In this document: positions 59,042-64,000 of the stretch, piece after piece
Layout of the letters: each line of letters starts with the position of its first letter
Position numbering within the stretch: position 1 is the first letter of the stretch
Assembly (NCBI RefSeq): GCF_002368395.1
Contig: NZ_AP018254.1
Location: 2,790,001-2,854,000 of the forward strand
DNA length: 64,000 nt
DNA from: Calothrix sp. NIES-3974
GTDB taxonomy: Bacteria > Cyanobacteriota > Cyanobacteriia > Cyanobacteriales > Nostocaceae
Reading direction: 5' to 3'
Translations under genes and position numbers: made by a program
The notes under the pieces: generated by a model
Seen by the model: the letters and a program-made list of their open reading frames with translations, nothing else
Told to the model about the DNA's origin: nothing
The model's database searches: none

Positions 59042-59624
59042 CTACCTGCGCTTTTAATTCTTTTATGCCCTTTCCCGTGGTTGCGGACATTAATATCACC
59101 GGGATACCCAACTCCATCTGCAAGTGCTGGGAATTCACCTTCATTCCCAGTTGCTGCGCTTCATCAATCATGTTGATTGCCAACACCACCCTAAACCCAG
59201 CTTCCATCAACTGAAATGTCAGAGGTAGCATTCGACCCAGGTTCTTAGCATCTACCACATGCACTACCACGTCAATCACCTGGTTCAATAACAAATTCCG
59301 AGCAACCTTTTCCTCCTCACTTATTGGTAAGAATGAATACATCCCAGGTGTATCAATCACCGCCAGAGAATTTTCCCCTAAAGTCATCACTCCCTGAGTA
59401 ATTTCCACTGTTGTTCCTGGATAATTAGATACGGTGACATACTTGCCTGTTAAAGCATGAAATAGCACACTTTTGCCCACATTCGGCATCCCTACTAAGG
59501 CTACAACTCCCTGAGTTTGGGCTTTTTTGAGTGGTTGGGGTTGTTTGTTCCGGAAAAAATTCCAGAATCGGGAACGCTGGTGAGATTTTGCATGACAGTT
59601 ACTCGGACAATCATGGCAACCCAT
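58998..59624 (-). CDS. feoB: FeoB GTPase part
   Basis: A 208-residue protein with the FeoB G domain. G1 is GMPNVGKS near residue 45, G2 Thr is in YPGTTVE, G3 is DTPGMY, and G4 is NMID. The N-terminus (CHDCPSNCHAKSH) is Cys/His-rich and ahead of the usual FeoB start, resembling a small metal-binding tail. The frame ends at TGA 58998-59000 immediately after the G domain, while the permease begins in an overlapping frame. It could be a frameshift, but both frames are clean and have sensible starts, so a genuine split gene is preferred. Confidence 0.87.
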   Translation of the reverse strand: MGCHDCPSNCHAKSHQRSRFWNFFRNKQPQPLKKAQTQGVVALVGMPNVGKSVLFHALTGKYVTVSNYPGTTVEITQGVMTLGENSLAVIDTPGMYSFLPISEEEKVARNLLLNQVIDVVVHVVDAKNLGRMLPLTFQLMEAGFRVVLAINMIDEAQQLGMKVNSQHLQMELGIPVILMSATTGKGIKELKAQVGEYVNKSASLSPAY

Positions 59625-59802
59625 ACCCTATCCTCCGCAGCTTTGCAATTATTTCTCTAGTTTAATGAATATCTTTTTCAATTAACTATCACATCAATAC
59701 TACGCAAAATTGTTGAGTTCAGTCAATTTATTGCTGTATATTTTTAATAAGCTGAAGTGTATATATATTAATTTTCAATAATAAATAAAAACTTATGTAG
59801 AT

Positions 59803-59890
59803 AGGGCTTGCTGAAAAATAGTAGAGACGAGACATATAGCGTCTCTCCCAATTTCCTACCCTCGCGAAAAGACTTTTTCCGCAGACCCTA
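59803..59890. repeat. Short MITE-like element
   Basis: About 88 bp with complementary ends: AGGGCTTGCTGAAAAA and TTTTTCCGCAGACCCT. A GTAGAGACG hairpin (59821-59847) lies inside. The ends match those of the element at 3411-3617, and the right end matches the solo end at 1921-1943. It is in a noncoding spacer. Confidence 0.6.
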
Positions 59891-59921
59891 GATAGGATAA
59901 TAGGGAAGGCAAGAATAGTAC

Positions 59922-60314
59922 CTATTCATTGGCTGGTTCATAAAAAGTGAGGCATACTCCAGCAGAATCCAGGACTACAAATTCCTTCATCCCCCACGGT
60001 TTAGTTTCTAATTCGCCGTGAGGATGGATAATTTCTGTGGACTTGCCCATTAACTCTTGATAATAGTTTTCAATGTTTTTAACATAAATTCGTAAAGAAG
60101 TGGACTGGGCTAATTGGGAATCACTATTTTTAATTAAAAATATTTTCGCCTGATCCCGTTCAACGATGGCCATGTGGATGGGATTACCTTCTTGGTGAAC
60201 TTTCCGAAAACCCAAATTTTGTTCATAGAAAGCGATCGCACTTTCCAAATCATCACCAGCAGGGATTAGAGGACTGATATTTCCCAGGGTATATTCTCCA
60301 CTCATGGCTATCAT
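59922..60314 (-). CDS. VOC-family (glyoxalase/bleomycin-resistance-like) protein
   Basis: A protein of about 130 residues in the vicinal oxygen chelate superfamily. The stretch LESAIAFYEQNLGF is near residue 25, then MAIVERDQAKIFLI, and the end has MKEFVVLDSAGVCLTFYE, with the Glu that would complete a metal site. These small dimeric enzymes include glyoxalases, dioxygenases and antibiotic-binding proteins, so no substrate can be given. ATG at 60314 or 60305 is used, because the upstream 55 codons have no family features and include repeats. Confidence 0.75.
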   Translation of the reverse strand: MIAMSGEYTLGNISPLIPAGDDLESAIAFYEQNLGFRKVHQEGNPIHMAIVERDQAKIFLIKNSDSQLAQSTSLRIYVKNIENYYQELMGKSTEIIHPHGELETKPWGMKEFVVLDSAGVCLTFYEPANE

Positions 60315-60622
60315 TCGATTTTGGATTTTATTGCTTGAGAATCGGGAACAGGGAGTAGGGAATAGTCCGTGGGAATGATTGGTTTTCTTGTTTGGTCGTA
60401 TCCAAAGGACATGGGGGACTAACTTGAAGGTGTAGACACGCAAATGGCAAGACAAGAGACCAGGGATGGGGAAAAACAACTTTCATTTCATAGGTTCTGG
60501 TGTCAGCAATACATGTAGGCTACTCCCTGTACAGAGGACCCGACGGGTCGTCTCTACTCCCTACTCCCCAAATATGATAATTTATTTTATTCTGAGTGTT
60601 GCAGTGGGATTCCAGTAAAAAC

Positions 60623-61219
60623 GTGATCAAAAACGATATTTGGATTAAGGAAATGGCTCAACAGGGTATGATTTCTCCCTTTGAACCAAGTTTGATACGG
60701 AAGGTAAAGCAGGATGAAACCAAATTTAAAGGTGTGATTAGTTATGGTTTGTCTTCCTACGGGTATGATATTCGCCTTTCCCCCAAGGAATTCCGCATTT
60801 TTCGGCATATACCGGGAACCGTGATTGACCCCAAAAATTTTAATCCCCAAAATTTAGAGTTTAGTCAGCTACATCACGGGGAAAATGGTGATTATTTTAT
60901 CCTTCCAGCCCATTCCTACGGCTTGGGTGTGGCATTAGAAAGATTAAGTGTGCCAGAAAATATTACCGTAATTTGTATTGGTAAATCTACTTATGCCAGA
61001 TGTGGAATTATTGCCAATCTTACACCAGCAGAAGCTGCTTGGAGGGGACATTTAACCCTAGAGTTTTCCAATTCCTCCAGTGCAGATTGTCGGATTTATG
61101 CATCGGAAGGGGTGGTGCAGTTATTATTTTTAGAAGGGGAACCCTGTGCCGTTAGTTATGATACCCGTCAAGGAAAATATCAAGATCAAGCGGAAATGGT
61201 GACTTTAGCGAAGGTGTGA
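60623..61219 (+). CDS. dcd: dCTP deaminase
   Basis: A protein of about 198 residues, deoxycytidine triphosphate deaminase, which makes dUTP for thymidylate synthesis. Motifs: SYGLSSYGYDIRLSPKEF near residue 35, GKSTYARCGIIAN with the catalytic region near 120, AWRGHLTLEFSNSS near 140, and GEPCAVSYDTRQGKYQ at the end. Start is taken as GTG 60623, which gives the usual N-terminus V/M-IKNDIW; a TTG nine codons upstream is possible. It precedes queC by 235 bp. Confidence 0.9.
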   Translation: MIKNDIWIKEMAQQGMISPFEPSLIRKVKQDETKFKGVISYGLSSYGYDIRLSPKEFRIFRHIPGTVIDPKNFNPQNLEFSQLHHGENGDYFILPAHSYGLGVALERLSVPENITVICIGKSTYARCGIIANLTPAEAAWRGHLTLEFSNSSSADCRIYASEGVVQLLFLEGEPCAVSYDTRQGKYQDQAEMVTLAKV

Positions 61220-61374
61220 AGGGTGTGCAGCAAAGTATACTTAAAGTCGCACAACTTTGCTGCGAAGATCGCACCGAATATTCCACCACATCGGTTATGA
61301 GGGGTTTGTAGTTGTGGCTGGAGCGATGAAAAAGTTGTAATATCAAGAGCTATACCCGTGGGGTTGTCCTAGAC

Positions 61375-61453
61375 TAGCGCTACTACGAACCTTTTCCCAC
61401 CCATCAAAATTAATGTGGTGCTAATTAATCCAAAATCTAAAATCTAAAATCTC
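61375..61453. repeat. Partial dispersed repeat and AAAATCT heptamers before queC
   Basis: AGCGCTACTACGAACCTTTTCCCACCCA (61375-61402) is an inverse copy of the block next to the repeat at 6300-6432. It is followed by AATCCAAAATCTAAAATCT heptamers that reach to two bases before the queC ATG. The repeat therefore takes the place of a normal leader and leaves no clear ribosome binding site. Confidence 0.55.
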
Positions 61454-61454
61454 A

Positions 61455-62138
61455 ATGCGGGCTGTTATTTTATTATCAGGAGGATTAGATTCCTCAACGG
61501 TACTTTATCAAGCGATCGCTGACGGTTGTGATTGCTATGCCATTTCCTTTGACTACCACCAGCGTCATCGTCGTGAATTGCAAGCAGCAAAAGCTATTGC
61601 TCAAACTGCGGGTGTGGTTCACCATGCAGTTGTCGAGTTTGATTTGCGACAGTGGGGGGGGTCGGCTTTAACGGATGATAAGTTGGATGTCCCCACTGAC
61701 CGCACTCCATCGGAAATGACTCAATCCATACCCATCACCTACGTACCTGCACGGAATACAATTTTTCTGAGCTTTGCCCTGGCATACGCGGAAATTTACG
61801 GTGCAGAACGGGTGTATATTGGAGTTAATGCCTTGGATTATTCTGGCTACCCTGATTGCCGTCCTGACTATATTCAAGCCATGCAATCGGTGTTTCGCTT
61901 GGGAACCAAGCAGGGTCGGGAAGGTAAACCGATTGAGATTATTACTCCTTTGATCGACCTGCGGAAAACGGAAATTATTCAACTTGGTAATAAATTAGGT
62001 GTTCCCTGGGAATTAACCTGGTCCTGTTACCAAGGGGGAGAGGTTGCTTGTGGAGTCTGTGATTCTTGCCAACTAAGATTAGCAGCTTTTCAAGAATTAG
62101 GATTAACAGACCCCATACCCTACAATATACGGACTTGA
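61455..62138 (+). CDS. queC: 7-cyano-7-deazaguanine synthase QueC
   Basis: A 227-residue ATP-dependent enzyme that converts 7-carboxy-7-deazaguanine to preQ0 in queuosine synthesis. The PP-loop LLSGGLDSST is at residues 6-15, and the C-terminal zinc site is CYQGGEVACGVCDSC near 190-205. The VPARNTIFLS and GVNALDYSGYPDCRPDYI motifs are family-typical. No preQ1 riboswitch is visible in the short repeat-filled leader. The 3' end overlaps the convergent gene by 19 bp. Confidence 0.94.
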   Translation: MRAVILLSGGLDSSTVLYQAIADGCDCYAISFDYHQRHRRELQAAKAIAQTAGVVHHAVVEFDLRQWGGSALTDDKLDVPTDRTPSEMTQSIPITYVPARNTIFLSFALAYAEIYGAERVYIGVNALDYSGYPDCRPDYIQAMQSVFRLGTKQGREGKPIEIITPLIDLRKTEIIQLGNKLGVPWELTWSCYQGGEVACGVCDSCQLRLAAFQELGLTDPIPYNIRT

Positions 62139-63442
62139 ATTTGGTGTAATCTTGGTCCAACGACAGAAACAACCGTAAATTCTAAATTTTGGTAAATAAA
62201 AACTTCTCCACGGTTGGGCATTTTTTGCAATTGGGATAAAATAAAACCACCCAAGGTTTGGTACTCAGTCGCCAAAGGTAAATCCACCTGCAAAATCTCG
62301 TTAAAATCTTCCAAATTAATTTGAGCTTGGACTAAAAACGTGTTGTTATCCACATTTTGAATCAGTAAGCCATTTACATCCCTGGGAGTACCAGTAGAGC
62401 CAATAATTTGGGCAATCACATCCTTAATCGTCACTAACCCCACCGTTCCCCCAAACTCATCAACAACAATTGCCATCGGTGGTGTTTCTGGCTGAATCAT
62501 GGGTAATAATTCATGCAACGGTGTGTGTTCGGGTACAAATCTTGCAGGACGCATCCACGGTTGCAGTTGGGTTTCCGGTGTAATTTTTCCTAAAGCCAAC
62601 GGTTTTGTGAGGTCTGGAAAATAAACAACACCACGAATATCATCCAGGGATTCGCCAATAACCGGATAGGTAAAATGACCTGTTTTTGCCATCTCCCACA
62701 ATAGGTTTTGTAACGTAGCTTGTTTCGGGAGGGAAATAATTTGAGTCCGGGGAACCATAATTTCCTGGGTACGAACTTCACTAAACTCAAACACATTTTT
62801 CAGTAATTCCCGTTCCTCAGCTTGTAAACCCGTTGATTCCCGTTCCGTGGCAATAATCAATTGTAATTCTTCCGGGGTGACAGGCGATCGCCATACCTTA
62901 TCGTTGTAATTAATACGAAAAAATTTTAAGAGTAACCAGGTAGAATTATTTAAAACCCAAATAAAAGGACTAAATATCCGCACAATTGGCCTGATAAAAG
63001 GGCCTAAAAACCGTGCTAATTGCTCAGAATAGAGCATTGCCACAGATTTTGGACATAATTCCCCTAAAACAATTTGTAAATAGGCAATTAAAAAGAAAGA
63101 AATCGGAATTGCTAAGGAATGGGAAACAAATCTATTCAGACGAATCGGTAGGGGTAAAAACTGTAACCAAAAATCAATTACCACAGAAATCGAACTTTCC
63201 CCAATCCATCCTAATGCCAAACTCGACAGAGTGATCCCCAACTGAGTAGTTGACAACAGTCGATCGATACTATCTTGCAAACGTTTCACCGCGATCGCTT
63301 CAATATCTCCAGCTTGAACCAACTGATGAATCCGCGATCGCCGCACAGTCACCACCGAAAATTCAGCCGTCACAAAAAAAGCATTAATCGCAATCAGCAG
63401 CAACACTGATAAAAATCGCAGTCCGATATCTGTCCAAATCAC
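62120..63442 (-). CDS. CNNM/CorC-type hemolysin family membrane protein
   Basis: A 440-residue protein. A DUF21/CNNM transmembrane domain with about four helices spans residues 1-190 (start FLSVLLLIAINAFFVTAEFS). Two CBS domains lie at about 210-340 (VPRTQIISLPKQ; VDEFGGTVGLVTIKDV), and a CorC/HlyC transporter-associated domain at about 350-435. Members act in Mg2+ or Co2+ efflux or divalent-cation homeostasis; hemolysin is a historical name. The ends overlap queC by 19 bp tail to tail. Confidence 0.9.
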   Translation of the reverse strand: MIWTDIGLRFLSVLLLIAINAFFVTAEFSVVTVRRSRIHQLVQAGDIEAIAVKRLQDSIDRLLSTTQLGITLSSLALGWIGESSISVVIDFWLQFLPLPIRLNRFVSHSLAIPISFFLIAYLQIVLGELCPKSVAMLYSEQLARFLGPFIRPIVRIFSPFIWVLNNSTWLLLKFFRINYNDKVWRSPVTPEELQLIIATERESTGLQAEERELLKNVFEFSEVRTQEIMVPRTQIISLPKQATLQNLLWEMAKTGHFTYPVIGESLDDIRGVVYFPDLTKPLALGKITPETQLQPWMRPARFVPEHTPLHELLPMIQPETPPMAIVVDEFGGTVGLVTIKDVIAQIIGSTGTPRDVNGLLIQNVDNNTFLVQAQINLEDFNEILQVDLPLATEYQTLGGFILSQLQKMPNRGEVFIYQNLEFTVVSVVGPRLHQIQVRIL

Positions 63443-63879
63443 GTTTGCAAAACCACTCGCACAAGAGCGCCCATGAAAAAAATAATTATGTAAAATAATT
63501 ATGAGCTAATAGCGATCGCCACCCCATCGCAGTTATTCGCAACATTCTTGATACTCCCCAACCCTGTGATGGGTAGAGATTCTCGCTTTTGCAGGATTCC
63601 CAGGAATTTACCCGAAGCCAAGCATCTTGACCGAAAAGGAAAGTTTTCATCCGGTAATTACCTCTATTAGGTAATATACTTTACACGGTAAACCAATGAG
63701 CCTTTTGTTTAGATGATCAATGCTTAAAGGATAAATCTCACCTGTTAACTGTCAACAAACCACAAGGGAATATATCAGCTTGCAAAGTATATCCAACCTA
63801 ACTGCGGCTAATTAAACTCGACTATAGTTCATACAGTCAATGATTGACGATCAACAATTATCTACATAACTGCTGTTAT
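63443..63879. other. Intergenic region, no gene seen
   Basis: A 437-bp spacer. It contains a TTAACTGTCAACAA half of the palindrome family near 63743-63757. No gene or RNA was recognised. Confidence 0.4.
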
Positions 63880-64000
63880 CTATCGCGACACTGGAATATT
63901 TTGTAATTCCAAGCGCAATTTTTGAGCAGGATAATCAGTTAATGCCAAAGAGATTTTACTCACATCATCCAATAAGGAAGCAGAGATACTAATCGTACCA
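63880..64000 (-). CDS. C-terminal end of an unidentified protein
   Basis: The last 39 codons of a minus-strand gene that runs past the window edge; TAG is at 63880-63882. The visible tail is protein-like (SASLLDDVSKISLALTDYP, then LRLELQNIPVSR). The family cannot be told from this fragment. Confidence 0.55.
   Translation of the reverse strand, partial: GTISISASLLDDVSKISLALTDYPAQKLRLELQNIPVSR

Overview
The window is chromosomal DNA of a cyanobacterium. The HIP1 octamer GCGATCGC and its core GCGATCGC-like forms recur throughout. The gene set includes a chlorophyll cyclase (acsF), a high-light-inducible protein, flavodoxin, an AMIN-domain TonB receptor and a cyanobacterial cystine C-S lyase. 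A CnfR/PatB-like regulator next to a nif-specific ferredoxin III gene and feoA/feoB points to a nitrogen fixer. The many heptamer and hairpin repeats fit a filamentous heterocystous (Nostocales-type) genome. The genus cannot be told from the sequence. No rRNA, tRNA or CRISPR array was seen.

Layout. 1-8 kb: the end of a P-type ATPase, two membrane proteins (AI-2E family, DUF389), a ParA-type ATPase with a coiled-coil partner that together look like the carboxysome-positioning pair McdA/McdB, and an alpha/beta hydrolase. 8-23 kb: a hybrid histidine kinase, moaE, a DHH-CBS-CCA-adding fusion enzyme, an intact-looking IS630-type element with a frameshifted transposase, a SNF2-type helicase, a membrane pentapeptide-repeat protein and a small TPR protein.

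23-34 kb is an iron-limitation and oxidative-stress region: a TonB-dependent receptor with a small Cys-rich membrane protein, flavodoxin isiB, an isiC-like hydrolase-fold protein, a PepSY membrane protein, a TPR gene broken by a stop codon, a second isiC-like paralogue, an HLIP, a soluble Mn-type superoxide dismutase and a SufR-like Fe-S regulator. Together they suggest iron uptake, iron sparing (flavodoxin for ferredoxin, Mn for Fe) and Fe-S/redox sensing. Both isiC-like proteins have glycine where the nucleophilic serine should be.

34-54 kb is mostly housekeeping and accessory genes: a TM0106-type RecB-like nuclease, cystine lyase, egtC-egtB-like genes, acsF, a truncated GT39 gene, a membrane-anchored XRE-type protein, DUF4058, an ABC exporter, several small conserved proteins, a RetSat-like oxidoreductase, a TPR protein and ilvE.

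54-60 kb is a nitrogen-fixation and iron region: cnfR/patB faces away from fdxB across a 1.26-kb spacer, followed by feoA and a feoB that is split into overlapping GTPase and permease genes. 60-64 kb holds a VOC protein, dcd, queC, a CNNM/CorC-type protein and the end of an unidentified gene.

Dispersed repeats are unusually rich: an 83-bp perfect tandem duplication, MITE-like elements with AGGG(T/C)(C/T)TGCTGAA ends, two families of GTAGAGACG hairpins, TTAACAGTCAAC palindromes, and heptamer repeats.
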